From Glandiceps talaboti (lineage: Eukaryota; Hemichordata; Enteropneusta; Spengelidae): a stretch of DNA of 64,000 nucleotides. Both the position numbers and the translations under genes were made by a program. This document shows, piece after piece, positions 13,343 through 25,742 of the stretch. The DNA lies in assembly GCF_964340395.1 (NCBI RefSeq), contig NC_135560.1, forward strand, positions 8,962,598 through 9,026,597, in the 5' to 3' direction. Below the pieces are notes generated by a model. The model was not told where the DNA came from and searched no databases. It saw only the letters and a program-made list of their open reading frames with translations. Positions within the stretch are counted from its first letter, which is position 1, and the number at the start of each line of letters is the position of its first letter.

Positions 13343-13890
13343 CTCAAAAAGAACATTTAATGCAAGATATCCGACATCATACTCAAAAGGAATGCTTTAC
13401 GGAAGACAGTCAACATCACACTCAAAAGGAATGCTTTACGGAAGACAGTCGACATCGTACTCAAAAGGAATGCTTTACGGAAGACAGTCGACATCGTACT
13501 CAAAAGGAATGCTTTATGGAAGACAGTCAATATCGCACTCAAAAGGAATGCTTTATGCAAAATAGCCGATGTTGCACTCAAAAAAGGAATGCTTTGCATA
13601 AGATAGTCAACATTGCACTTAAAAATGAATAATCTGCAGAAGACAGTCGACATCGCACTCAAAAGCAATGCTTTATGCAAAATAGTCGACATTGCAAAAG
13701 GAATTCGCAAGACTGTCGACATCGCACTCAAAAGTGATGCGTTATGCAAAATAGTAGACATTGCACTCAAAGAGACTGTTTTATGCAAGACAGTCGACAT
13801 TTGCATTTTTCAGAAGAAAAACTTTACATAAGATAGTCGACATCGCACTCGGAAGGAAAACTTTGCGCAAGGGAATGCTTTACTCAAAAT
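13343..13890. repeat. 39-bp minisatellite, about 14 copies
   Basis: The unit contains CACTCAAAAGGAATGCTTTA and then CGGAAGACAGTCGACATCG. Copies at the left are nearly identical and those at the right are degenerate. Because 39 is divisible by 3, open frames run through it on both strands (90 and 149 codons) with a 13-residue periodic translation; these are repeat artefacts. Confidence 0.95.
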
Positions 13891-14401
13891 AGTTGACATA
13901 GACATAAAAGTTTTTAATATGCATTAAAAAATAATTTTCTACAGAAATAATTCCTGCTAACTTATACTGTTTGTACAATTTATGCAAATTTATTATATAT
14001 TCACGGGCGTGTTTTGGGAAAAAATCATGTCATATTCATTTGTACATATGACATGCAGTTGAACTGACTATGCATGGTGGCTAGACGAGTTATTTACATG
14101 TGGTGTCTAATTCCTGTTTGCACTGTCAGCCCAAATAAAGTGCATCTGACATGTCCTACGACACCAAAGTTGTCAATCACATGCCAAAATAAATACATCC
14201 ACAGTAAATAACATCATGTATATACGTTTTTTTCATTAAATTGAGGATTTGGTTAGGTGACAACCACCATTGACAATAATTCAATTTTGCTCCTTATCAA
14301 TAAATTACAACGATAAACAAGCCTTATTTGTACAGTGACGATAGGAGATAGTGCGATGTTACAAGAATGTCACAGCTTTTGATGACACTACATCTACTTA
14401 C

Positions 14402-14502
14402 CAACATGTATAGGTGCTGGAAACAATCCATATTCATGTCTTGTCTGTTCCTCTGGTTCTTCGTTGTCACCTTTCAGTTGTCCATTCTTCCTACCTTTAG
14501 GC
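14402..14502 (-). CDS. ASH1L: ASH1L ortholog, 101-bp exon
   Basis: The acceptor is CATTTCAG and the donor is GTAAGT. The first base completes the split methionine codon AT|G from the preceding exon, and the exon leaves in phase 1. The translation reads PKGRKNGQLKG, an acidic stretch, then HEYGLFPAPIHV. The EYGLFPAPIHVG block is nearly invariant in ASH1L and sits about 20 residues before the FQLP motif, directly upstream of the AWS domain. The exon is too short for ordinary ORF detection; it was found by reading the minus strand for this motif. Confidence 0.95.
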
Positions 14503-14639
14503 CTGAAATGATGGATGAGATAAAATCGTGAAATGTCACCGATTCTTTCAACTTTGTAGAAAACACATAACTTGTGATTGCAAACACTAAAACCGTTATC
14601 TGTGATGCCTACACTCCATCTTTTGATGCCTTAACCTTC

Positions 14640-14757
14640 AATCTTATTTGTATCGGCATTACTTACAATATCAGGGTGTGGGATAATCTTAAACAACTCT
14701 TATTTGTATCGACTTACAATATCACTAGGGTGTGGGATAACCTTAAACAAATCTCAA
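14640..14757. repeat. 60-bp tandem duplication
   Basis: TTATTTGTATCG and then ACTTACAATATCA, GGGTGTGGGATAA and CTTAAACAA occur twice in succession. Confidence 0.9.
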
Positions 14758-14902
14758 TTGCATCAACGCATTGCTTACAAGTCTCACCAGAGCGAAGGAA
14801 TAATTAAATATATTTGCTCTGATATAGTTGTTGCCAAAAAGTAGGAATATGACAATTGACATACGTGGAGGGAAAGGTATGATTTTTTTTTAACTTTTCA
14901 AT

Positions 14903-14905
<3 letters not shown>

Positions 14906-14974
<69 letters not shown>

Positions 14975-14982
14975 TGTGTGTA
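14906..14982. repeat. (GT)n microsatellite
   Basis: About 35 GT units. It reads (CA)n in the ASH1L transcript, about 400 nt before the acceptor of the 101-bp exon. Confidence 0.97.
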
Positions 14983-15816
14983 AGGGTGGGTGAATTGGCA
15001 AAACACATAGCCTTGCTACACTAAACTTAAGTTAAAGGCCTATGTTTCAATCCCATGGTCATCACATTAGTGACCAGTAGAGCCATAAGGATTACACAAG
15101 ATAATTTTTTGTTGTGGACCAACTTTTTCTATAGCTCTGCCAAGCAACCAGTGTTTGCACCTGGATGTTAATCCTAATTCAGAGCAGGCCATTCACAACT
15201 TAACAAACAATTTTATATGATAAGTCAATCATTTCCCTTGGGTGTATGTATTAAAATGTAATATGACTCTAACTTTAATTTACTATTCTTCTTGAAATAC
15301 ATTTTTGGTTTGAGTTTCTCTAATTTTTTGTGTTGTTTTTCATAGACATGGTATGACCTATCAAAACATTATTTCGATACTATAAACAACTATTTCTTTC
15401 TTGTTTAATAACTGAGAAATTTTCCCTAATTACAAAACTTGAAATCACAATGGGTATAAATACCATATTTTTTGTTCAAAAGCATTCAACTTGGCTTGCG
15501 TCTGATGTAATACAATTAGAACTAAAAGTAAGAATTGCCTACTCCAATACTACTTCCTGTTAAATTACCACTTCCTTGGCGCTCGGCAACCTTTACCTTT
15601 AAATACTTCTTAGAAAAAAACGGAGTGAAGGAAGAGAATTAAGCTATTAATACTTTCAATATGGCTAATACAGTTCACAGGGGCTTTGTTTGAATGTCAA
15701 CAGGAAATGATTGGAATCAATCTAAATGTCAGCTACCAGCTGTCTAAAACAGTTTTCAGGAAGCTCTGATGCCCACACATAAACCGCTAACGGGGATGAT
15801 GATGAGCTGAATGTAT

Positions 15817-16065
15817 CAAGGAAAACAACACAAAAAACTTATCAAGGAATCGTGTCACAACAGAGCTGAAACTGTATATAGTCCAAGAAAACAACAAGAA
15901 AACTATCAAGGAATTGTGTCACAACATAGCTGAAACTGTATATAGTCCAAGAAAACAACAAGAAAAGTTATCAAGGAATTGTGTCACAACAGAGCTCAAA
16001 CTGTATATAGTCAAGAAAACAACAAGAAAACTTATCAAGGAATTGTGTCACAACAGAGCTGTATT
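15817..16065. repeat. ~65-bp tandem repeat, about 3.5 copies
   Basis: ATCAAGGAATTGTGTCACAA, then CAGAGCTGAAACTGTATATA and AGAAAACAACAAGAAAA, recur with few changes. Confidence 0.93.
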
Positions 16066-17582
16066 TTAACATCTACAACAATGGACTTGGACATATTTCA
16101 TAGTTCTTTATATGATATCAACCTTAATTCAGTGGGGTTTTTTTTCCATTAAGTTCTGGAACCCTGGTAACGTAAAGGCAGAACAGGCTAAAAGTGGCAT
16201 ACAATCTACAATAATTCAGTTTTGGAACCCAGTAAAATAACTGGGCAAGCTCGATAGATTTTACCAAATTACAACCATTAGCAAAACACTATTAAAAATT
16301 GAAAAAGACTGGATTCACATTTTGTAGTTGAAATATTCCAGATGACACACAAGAGTAGAACACATGACAGCTCAGTATGATCTTCAGTCCAGGTCACTCA
16401 CTCTATTAGCATATTCTATGATGGCTTTTACACAACACATATGTCTACCAATGTTTGCTGATCCATCACTGCATCATTCACAACTCAAACTGACTGACAA
16501 TTTATCATCATATCAATTATTCATAATCTGGGCTCTCTCTGCCATGAAAACATAGTTTGCATTATCAACTCAAATTGATTAAAGTCCTCACAATATATTG
16601 GGGAACATGCTATCAGTTCAGGCAACCATAAATTTCAGATAACTGGTCCTCTGATAAAGCATTTTATCATTTGACTTGATTCTCACTACTTGGTATATTT
16701 ATATATTTGCTTAGCCTGAAAGATCCATGTGTTCCTTCTGCTTATATCATGCGCTCAGTGTTGGTAGTGAGTGTGATTTACATACGAGGACCAACGGCTG
16801 AACCTTCCAGACTAATATTTGCGAAACTCGAGACTGATAGATCAGCCGTTGTCGGTGCAGTCTAATCTCCCTTTCCCCAATAAGCCCAGACCGATGACAT
16901 CATTGGAGGTTAGGTTTACTCTAGTCCTCTTTAACTGTTTTAGTTTCCCATGATGCATCAGCTGCCTTCCATATTTGGTCACATGACATAGCAATCAATA
17001 GTACATAGCAATCAATAGAAAACTCTGGTAGTACCCAGAGACTTGGCTATCTGGCTCAACATACTGGCTCTGGCGAATGACATTGTCAAACCAGAGCCAA
17101 GTCCCTAGGCTCACCCCAAAAAAAACATCAAATCACTCTTTGGATTTTAAAGATTCTGATGCTAATCATTATATTTGGATGTGATATTCCTTCACCATAC
17201 ACTTTCCTCTCACTCTGTAATTAATTGGCGAAATAATAAATCAACATCTTCATGATGCCAACAACAGCTTAAAGTGGTATTTACACAGCTTTACACATAT
17301 CTAGTCTGTAATAAATTCTGTACACTATCTGTAATAATACGATACCATATAAAAATTTTCCCTTGAGATAGTGTCAGTCAGAAAATTTACAAGCAGAGTG
17401 ATAAAATGACTCTGAGGAGCAGCAGTGGGTTACTGCAGGTCATATAACTTACTGCTTTTGAAGACATTTTGTGGAACTCAGTCAGACAATGAAAGCATTC
17501 CTTTAACTGCAATGTTAGAGGGTTATGGTCAACAAAATGAATACTTTGACTTGATATTACAGTCTATATGAAAAGACCAGAG

Positions 17583-17901
17583 TAATATTACTAATAATGT
17601 TGGCGTTTTATGTCACGCTTTCCCACACTGTGCTCAGAGTAAGTTACAATTATTACCATTGGCACGAATCCAGAGCCCCACAGCGGCCCTTTACTTCCTC
17701 AACTCCCTGAGGAGCATACAATCCATTGCAGCCTCTATCCTACCAGGTCCCCAATTATACAGCTGGGTTGACTGAAGCACAATCGTGGTTCAAATCTTGC
17801 CCAAGGAATTTAGCTATTCAGAAACAAGTGGCAATGACAGGGCTCGAACCAGCAACCTGGATTCCAAGCCAGCCACTCTAACTATTCAACCATCATGACT
17901 T
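17583..17901 (-). mobile_element. tRNA-derived SINE, second copy, inverted
   Basis: The reverse complement aligns with the 6631-7005 element over its length: AGTCATGATGG, TTAGAGTGGC, TTGGGCAAGATTTGAACCA, GGGGACCTGGTAGGATAGAG. It keeps a perfect B box GGTTCGAGCCC (17840-17850) and the AT-rich microsatellite tail at the left end. Confidence 0.88.
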
Positions 17902-18094
17902 CAGAACCAGCAATGTACAGATGCCAAGCTGACCACTGTCATTACTGGAGAACCTGGGATTGAAACCCCAGCCTTTAAAAGATGGTTAGTCTGTTTTTAT
18001 AGCCAAGGATCTCTACAAACTCCTACACAGCTACCATACAAAAGTTGGCCTCCATAACTTCCTGTCCAACTTTCCAAGGTAGTGCTGCATTCAG

Positions 18095-18168
18095 TGGTGG
18101 GTGGTGGTGGTGGTGGTAGTGGTGGTGGTGGTGGTGGTGGTGGTGGTGGTGGTGGTGGTGGTGGGGGC
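18095..18168. repeat. (GGT)n microsatellite
   Basis: Directly visible GGT run with one AGT interruption. Confidence 0.97.
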
Positions 18169-19154
18169 TTATTTGATTTTGTTGTAAAACCATAGCATTA
18201 ACATATTAACGATAAACATGTATTTAAGGGCAGATTTATTCATACACAATACCAATATGTATTACTTTTTCTGTTCTGCAATTTCTTGGAAGATATATGT
18301 ATTAAAAGGAACACTGGTCGCTGGTTGACATACCAACTACTAACTTTGTATATACTGCACTAGGTTTTAGTGGAATTGTATATTATCATAATTTAACGGA
18401 ATATATTTCAGAATTGAGCCAGTCTATTTTATCAATAAACTAATTATTATGAACATCATGGATGTTTTATGTTAAAAATGCATTTTAATAAAGTAGCAAA
18501 CATGTGACGTAAACTTTGTCATAGGGCAAAATTGGCCGCCATTGAAGGCAGCAGTGTATATCACCAATGCACAGGAGCTTGGGATCTCTATGCAAAATTG
18601 TCTGAATGTTATCTATACATTCTACATCCATAGTGTGTCTGTAGTGGAATCACCGATCCAGCCAGCAGACTCTCCTATCAGTAGTGTCTAGAACTAGAGT
18701 TGGTACCAGGCTACACTACACAACATTCTATACTGGTGTACGTGTAGTGGAGTCATGCCAGCAGCCAGACTATGATCTGCTATCTGTACCTAGTGTCTGG
18801 AAATGGACCAAGTCCCCAGCTATTCCATATCAAGTTACTCACTGTATACCCCATACCTACTGTTACACAAAGTGTCTCATCAAACAATTAGTGTCACCAC
18901 AATTGATTGGGGAGACTTGTGTTACCAAGTTCACACTGAGCTGTCTAGAGTCACTTTCATTCATGCTGTGATATCTACCTATTGATAACCTATTAACCCC
19001 TGTATATGGCAGAAAAAGTACAACTGAGGTGATGACAATGTGGTCAGGTCACACTCAAAAAAGTTCACTTGTAATGTTGATGCATTGACAATCTATCCAG
19101 CCTACAACATGGCAGGAAAGTACAACTGAGGTGACAAGAATGTCGTCACGCCAC

Positions 19155-19160
19155 ACACCA

Positions 19161-19209
<49 letters not shown>

Positions 19210-19273
19210 TTTACTCTCACACACACAAACATTCACATTCACTCTTACAAACACACACACACACACACACATC

Positions 19274-19305
<32 letters not shown>

Positions 19306-19340
19306 TCCACACACACACACACATACACACACATTCACAC
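19155..19340. repeat. (CA)n microsatellite with interruptions
   Basis: Long ACAC run broken by attca, tccaa and tctc. GU-rich in the ASH1L transcript. Confidence 0.97.
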
Positions 19341-20987
19341 AAAACTTACTCTGATCTATTAGTATACATGGACTCATAGCATCAATCTACAGATATTTCT
19401 GTGTTTTTTTAAAAGGCCCACTTCAAATTAGGATTAAAATCTAGGTATGAAAAACAGTTCTCTGGCAGAACTCAAAGAAAAGTTGGCCCAGAGTAAAAGA
19501 ATGACCCCATGTAATCCTTATAACAAGATAACACTAATGTGAAGACCCAGGATTAAAACAAAGGCCTTAAAAAGATGATCTGACTCGTTCCAGGTTCCAT
19601 ACATGGTTAACTGAGGCTTCCATAAAATTATTGCACAAAGTACAGAACTACATGCAACTTTAACCAAATCTCTAATTGATCTGTTTCATCTTACGTTACA
19701 TTATGGATTTTGTGAGACATTGACATGTCATCAGTATTACTTGCAGCATAGATTTGATCAATTTTTAGGTCAGTGTTGGGATTTGAAAATTCACACTAAA
19801 CAGATGCATGGTGTTGTATGTGGAATCAAATCCAAGAATGACAACATGTAGTCTGTAACTTGTAAGGTACGCTGTTGAGGGCATAATGAAACGACGTATC
19901 CAATTTTACAGTCGAGAAAACCTATTTCTATCGTCATTTTGGTGCCACTATCAAACTCTTGACTAGTGAAGCTGTACAGCTAAATGATTTAGTTTAAGTT
20001 GGTTGACTCTGATTACAATTTGAGTTTCACTTACAGGACTGTGATTTTAAACTTGCAATCTATCATTGACCCCCTAGGAACACCATTTTTGTATCATCAT
20101 GATCTGCATTTTCTGACAACTTAGGGGTCCCTTACCCTACAAGAAGCCCTGTGCGTGTAATATAGAATCCAATTAAAACTATTTCGGTTTGCAATTGCTC
20201 TTTAGAGTGCACAGCTTTGACAGTGATGACCTTACTTTTGTCATCGAAAATCGGCAAATGTCATTCTTGCAATTTCCATCAATACAAATCTTTCCTTACT
20301 TTAATAGAATAATGATGTCGACGATATCCTTCGTCTGTTCTTCGTTTTTGCACCCACTCAATTTTGTATACTGTGTCGTATCATTTTTGATGTAAGATCA
20401 AATTGCTACTACAGTGTAATTACACAAGTCATGTTTTGTAAACCTTCTTCCCCTCCCCCTTCCCCTCCCCCTCAATCTAAAGATCTAGACTGGAAGATCC
20501 ATCATTGATCCGATCACGTAACCACTCACTCACTGCACCACCTTGCAGCATATTAAGCAGAAACAACAACAGATCTTTCAATCTACCAAAGAACATGATC
20601 TCTGCGAAAATGCACCGGGAAGGAGAAGCACTGTAAACTCATGCCCAGGTTTTCAAAGACTAACTAACTCCATGATATTACTTAGATAGATACAGTTGTT
20701 TGATAAATATATTTATCAATGAGATATTTATTTTTTATACAAAATGTTGACTTACTCTGTATAAATTGTTATTCAAGTTCTACAAAGTCTTCATAGGGTA
20801 GCGAGTTCAATTCTATGATTTCTTGTTATCAAGGAATAATTCTTAACTTAAGAATGTCATATTTGTATATTATGAAAAATTAGTCTAACTCTACCACTAT
20901 TTTGTGGGGAAAGCAGTATAAAGCCCAGCTCATTGTTGATGAAATGATATTCTATCTATGTTTCGTCAATTCATTCCACCCTTCTAC

Positions 20988-21015
20988 ATACACACATACG
21001 CACACGCACGCACGT

Positions 21016-21058
<43 letters not shown>
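20988..21058. repeat. (CA)n microsatellite
   Basis: Imperfect acatacgcacgc lead-in, then about 19 clean CA units. Confidence 0.97.
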
Positions 21059-21060
<2 letters not shown>

Positions 21061-22372
21061 ACTCTATCTACTTACATAAACTGTTATACAATAAGCATGT
21101 ACAATATAGCCGTGTTTCCCATATATTTCTAATACTGGGGTTCCTACCAAACTTATGGTATATGGTATAGAAAGCAATGCAAATTTTACCAGATTTACCC
21201 CCTCTGTTACCAGGGTTCGAAGACCTTGGCAAAAAATACTGGAAAATATCTGATTTTTGGTCCAGAAACTTCAACGGACAAAAGTAGTTGACATATGCAT
21301 GTAAATGACACTGAATAAAACTATATTAATACGCCATCACCATGGACACACAGTTTGTGTCCATTTACTGAGATTTTATGATTGTGAATCATCTTCTTTT
21401 TCCCTGACATATTTGTATGATACATCAATCCATCAACCATAACATATGTTGATGATAAGAACAATATGTTTGATGGCCACAAAATATTACCTTTACTGTG
21501 AACACTATAAACGAACCATATGGATATTTCAAATGAATATGGTATAGTACATATATTTTACCATATTTTTAGAATGTTTAGGCACCTAAAAAACACACAC
21601 AGTGACACAAAACAGTAAAATCACACAATCCCATTCCCCATAATTTTTCTAGTTTTTCATATATATATATTGTATTTCAATTGTGCATATTATCATTAGC
21701 CTTCCCTTGATTTTTACATCAGACTTTTTATGATTGTAAAAAACATAAGTAATGCTGTTTGTCATTTAGGCAACCTGTTTCTAAAATCAGTTTTGATTCC
21801 TACACATGTACCTTATTGATGTTTTCTTTACGAAATCACAATTTGTACATCATGTATGGCAATCCTTGAACAAGTTGACCGCTTTACAACTTTCTGATAC
21901 TCCATCAAATGCAAGAAATAACGTCTAAATACACAACTCAATTACGGAAACATACTAAAAAGTTTCTCAATGATCACCTGGGTGCAGCATAGGCAACATT
22001 CCATTTTATAATGGACACTGATGATCAAACTAAGAAACCGACTTCCATTTAGAAGTACTTTATCCAGAGTACCATTTTATAGCCAAAAGTTTAATGGGAC
22101 TATTTCTCCTGTGCATTACTTGATGAATGTAGTCTTAGCTGAAGAGTCTCATTGGTATGAGAAGCACTACAGAGCTGAAACTATAACCCATTTGTTGTGT
22201 TTGTAAAACAAATTACTTCACTATCAGTATCATTTCAACTGCACTCCTTCCTTATCTTCTTTTATGGCTGAGAGCTCTCTCTATCTACAAATCAATCTCT
22301 TAACTTCATTGTGGTGCACCCGTGTCCGCTACATTTCCCATTAATTCAAGTACACCTCTTCACATTACTTAC

Positions 22373-22543
22373 ATATCCTGTTTAAATGCATCCGAATATA
22401 TCCCTGCTTTCCAGAATTTCTTCTTTGGTGGACATGGTTCTCGTTTCTTTGTTTTTGATTTCTTCTCTCCACTGCCCTTGCACACAGTAACTTTGATACA
22501 GGCTTTTTTCTTCTGACAAACCTTGGATTCATTAGTTTTAGCA
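22373..22543 (-). CDS. ASH1L: ASH1L ortholog, 171-bp exon (pre-AWS linker)
   Basis: The acceptor is TTTTCTTGTCACAG and the donor is a perfect GTAAGT. The exon enters in phase 2, completing the split serine codon AG|T from the giant exon, and leaves in phase 2 (AT|). It encodes a lysine-rich linker followed by PPKKKFWKAGIYSDAFKQD. The segment KKKF.KAG.YSD..K is a recognised conserved stretch of ASH1-family proteins shortly before the AWS-SET region; vertebrate ASH1L has KKKYQKAGLYSDVYK by memory. In the transcript, a long CA/CATA tract begins about 78 nt upstream of the acceptor. Identity rests on motif, exact phase and order. Confidence 0.93.
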
Positions 22544-22618
22544 CTGTGACAAGAAAATAAGTGAAAAATATTTGTTAGGGTGAGCAATTCTACAGCTTAC
22601 AGGTAAAGTGCATCCTAT

Positions 22619-22620
<2 letters not shown>

Positions 22621-22707
<87 letters not shown>

Positions 22708-22764
22708 ATGGATGGAAGTGTGTGTGTGTATGTGTATGTGTATGTATGTATGTATGTATGTATG

Positions 22765-22795
<31 letters not shown>

Positions 22796-22832
22796 TAGTA
22801 CGTACGTACTTACGTACGTACATGTATGTATG

Positions 22833-22863
<31 letters not shown>

Positions 22864-22990
22864 TACTATGTAGGCATGTAGGTAGGTAGGTTATGTACTT
22901 GTGTACACATGTATGCATGTGTATGTGTGTGTGGATGAGTAGATGGAATGAAGAGTGTGTGTGTCTGTATATGTATGTCACAGTATGTGT
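22621..22990. repeat. Long compound (TG)n-(TATG)n microsatellite
   Basis: About 43 TG units, then GGATGGAAG, then blocks of GTAT (about 22736-22793 and 22821-22861) with an acgtacgtac interruption, ending in diffuse TG/GTAT. Read on the transcribed strand this is CA/CATA. Several long frames on both strands are pure repeat translations. Confidence 0.98.
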
Positions 22991-23749
22991 GTGTATCACA
23001 GTACATGTATATGCGTGCACTTGGGCTTTCATTCCTTATATTTTGCTTCATCCAGCTGGAAAGTCTACATGTTTATCATAAAGTCTTATTCTTTCTCAAT
23101 AGACAATACTCTTATCATCACATTCAAATACACAGCCACTGTTACATCATTAATAGTTTCCTCACGTTTTCTTTGATAGTAACAGGTAAACAATATTAAG
23201 AATCTACATCAAATCATCAAATGCAATTGAATTCCTAAATAGTGTTTGGCCAAATTAATTTGGAATAATCCCCGGTTGTCAACCAATTCTGTGTACAGAG
23301 ACTCCAGGGAAAATTGTTTGACGGGTTGCTTGATATACAGCTTGCTAGTGAATATAATTAATACAGTTACACGCAAGTCTATATACATGTATTTTGTGAA
23401 AGTAAACACAGATAGGTACATGTATACATTCAAAAATATATTATCAACTGTTTACCTTTCACCGTTAAAAACACAGATAGCAACACAACTGTTACTGTAA
23501 TACACGTTATGGAGCTCTCCCTTAAGACTAGAAACTAGGACAGTACAGAAACACATTCAAAAAGATATTTTCCTTTTTCTTTTAATAAACAATTTTGTAG
23601 CGAAGAGTGTTAAATATTGTAACACATGTACAGGGGCTCCTAAAAATGGAAATTAAACATACATGCACAGAAACACTGCAGCAAGGTAGTCTGATTTTAT
23701 TGGAATATATATCCATGACCTCTTGAAAATATTCCACCCTCTTTGTAAA

Positions 23750-24410
23750 GAACGTATCTACATATACCAGTAAATTTAGCAGTGTTTATTTGAATGTAAT
23801 GCACATTGCTTGTATTTCCTTTATTTTGATTAAAGTTTCACTTCCATGTTTTGAGATAATACACCTCAAGGCTTCCACCGTTGCATTGTTTTTATTATAA
23901 AACACACACTGGAACTCCCCCCCCCCCCCCCCCCCCCACCCCCTACATTTTCCTGTCTCCATCAACAAGCAATCTACGCATACAAGATAAAGTATGGTCA
24001 ATAATTGTTTCAACGTACGGTAATACGCATACTTGGGCTCCTTTTCATTTTAATTAAATTGTCACTTTTTCTGTTATCAGGTATCTAATACCCTGTGTTG
24101 TTTTTAATCTAAAACACGTATCAAGGTGCCCCGAAAAATTCTCTCTTCTCCCCAATGGACGAAAATAAAAATTATGGTCACGTTATTAAAATGCAATATA
24201 TATTACTAGGTCAACTCTTCATTTTAATTAAATTTTCACTCTTCTGCTGTGAGGTATCTAATATTATGTAAACGCAGTGTTAGTTTTTAATCAAATACAT
24301 ATACCAATGCGCCCCTTGAAATTTTCCTGTCTCTGCAAATAAATGATCTGCACGTACAAGTAAAATTACAGTAGGTGTTTATTTGAATGTAATACACGTA
24401 TTTATCTTTA
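23750..24410. repeat. Degenerate ~200-bp repeat, three copies, with poly-C tract
   Basis: TTTATTTGAATGTAATACAC, ATTTTAATTAAA.TTTCACT, GAGGTATCTAATA and TTTTCCTGTCTC recur in order three times. The first copy has expanded a run of about 20 C at 23919-23937, where the other copies have a short CCCC. Confidence 0.8.
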
Positions 24411-25188
24411 TCGGCTGATCAGGTCAAGGCTTTTCAACATTAAATAAACTGATCATGAATAATTAATTAGATAGAATGCTAATGGTCATGAGCTTTAAGT
24501 TTACGATTAATATCCTAAGAGATACAAAATATACATATATATTGTACATTATCATGTCAATGATCACCTTGACCAATGAGAATTGCCCTCGCTTCACCAC
24601 ATAATAACCAGACAAATATGGAGGGCAATTTTTATGAAAATATTTGTAAAATGAATATTTTCATACCAAATTTTGATACTAAGTTTAAAGTAATACTTGT
24701 TTCTTAGATCTGTGTCTAAAATAATATTCAAACATGCAATTTTTTTTTTAAAAAAACAAAAAAAATTTGTTGACATAATTTTTGGAGGGAAAAGGTATGG
24801 ATTGAAAGATGTTCACACGAGTGATACAATAATTGTGACCAGGTGGTGTTGATAATTTCATTGCAGCTTATATTGAGTAGCAGGGCCTCTAAAATGTCTG
24901 GAAATTCTATTAAGGGCTTCCCTGTATGTGTGAGCTTTCTCACATTTTCATTATTTTTCCATTACACAGTCAAGCAAACATCAAAAGCTTGATTAATTGA
25001 ACGCCTAACGACTCCACTCTTTAAGAGTCAAGATCTTAATAAAGCTGTCAGATACACTAATTAAATCCTATTACCCTTGTCCCTGAGATAATCAATAAAG
25101 GGCCACTGAAAAATCAACCTGAGTTGATTTCAGAATAATTCCCTTATATGACCCTTGACATTCTACAACGCATCATTACCTCAACAAG

Positions 25189-25245
25189 CAGGTAGTCTGA
25201 TATCACGAAAATGTCGAGCAGGTAGACTGATATCACGAAAATGTC
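25189..25245. repeat. 27-bp tandem duplication
   Basis: GCAGGTAG.CTGATATCACG, followed by AAAATGTC, occurs twice back to back. Confidence 0.93.
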
Positions 25246-25742
25246 TATCATCGACTAAAATCATTGCAATCAAACCAGAACATTAATAATGCATGCAAAC
25301 ACATGCCTTACAGGCACACACCATGGACAGAGATTGTTATTTGTGCATGGAGAATATAGTGAGCGATTGAATTCAATTTTTGAATGATACTGCCAAAAGC
25401 AATCACGGCTCAATATTTTACTTCGTTTCTGCAAGATTCTGAGTTTACGTTGCAGTGTGTACTTAGAAGTCAATTTCTATGACTAAATATTGCCAATTGT
25501 AATGATGACATCCAGCATTGATTATTTCTTATTTGTATTTTCAAAGACTTCTTTTATTGAGTGTCTCGTGTACTGCATTGATTATGCTTCTTAGAACCAC
25601 TTTAAATATTAGCTATTATCAATGATACTTCAGAAAAGGTCCCTGGAGACATGAATAATTCACCTACACTGACATGCCATCTCTGTCTAACCTCCAGGCA
25701 TTATCACAGTTACAACGAATTTTATAAAAAATTCACTCTCAC

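Larger units (their letters stand above)
12262..14401 (-). other. ASH1L intron (2.1 kb)
   Basis: GTAAGT donor and CCAACAG acceptor. It contains a (CA)n tract on the plus strand at about 12670-12710 (GU-rich in the transcript, roughly 410 nt before the acceptor) and the 39-bp minisatellite at 13343-13890. Nothing else is recognised. Confidence 0.9.
14503..22372 (-). other. ASH1L intron (7.9 kb)
   Basis: GTAAGT donor and TTTCAG acceptor, with phases matching on both sides (AT|G). It contains a 60-bp duplication (14640-14757), GT tract, 65-bp repeat, a minus-strand SINE, a GGT tract and CA tracts, all listed separately. The rest (15000-15800, 16070-17580, 18170-19150, 19350-20990, 21240-22320) shows no coding or structural signal that I can defend. 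Confidence 0.88.
22544..25742 (-). other. ASH1L intron (3.2 kb)
   Basis: GTGAGA donor and CACAG acceptor. It holds a compound (CA)n/(CATA)n tract in transcript sense near the acceptor, a 0.65-kb degenerate tandem repeat with a poly-C run (23750-24410), and a 27-bp duplication at 25189-25245. The stretches 23000-23750 and 24410-25740 are unique AT-rich sequence with no exon-like signal. Confidence 0.88.

Noticed and set aside
18684-18971. 95-codon plus-strand frame
   Set aside because: No recognisable family, opposite strand to the gene, inside an ASH1L intron and without splice context.
22538-23032. 164-codon Tyr/Thr/His-rich frame and its plus-strand partners
   Set aside because: It is the translation of the CA/CATA microsatellite; only the separate frame at 22373-22543 is a real exon.
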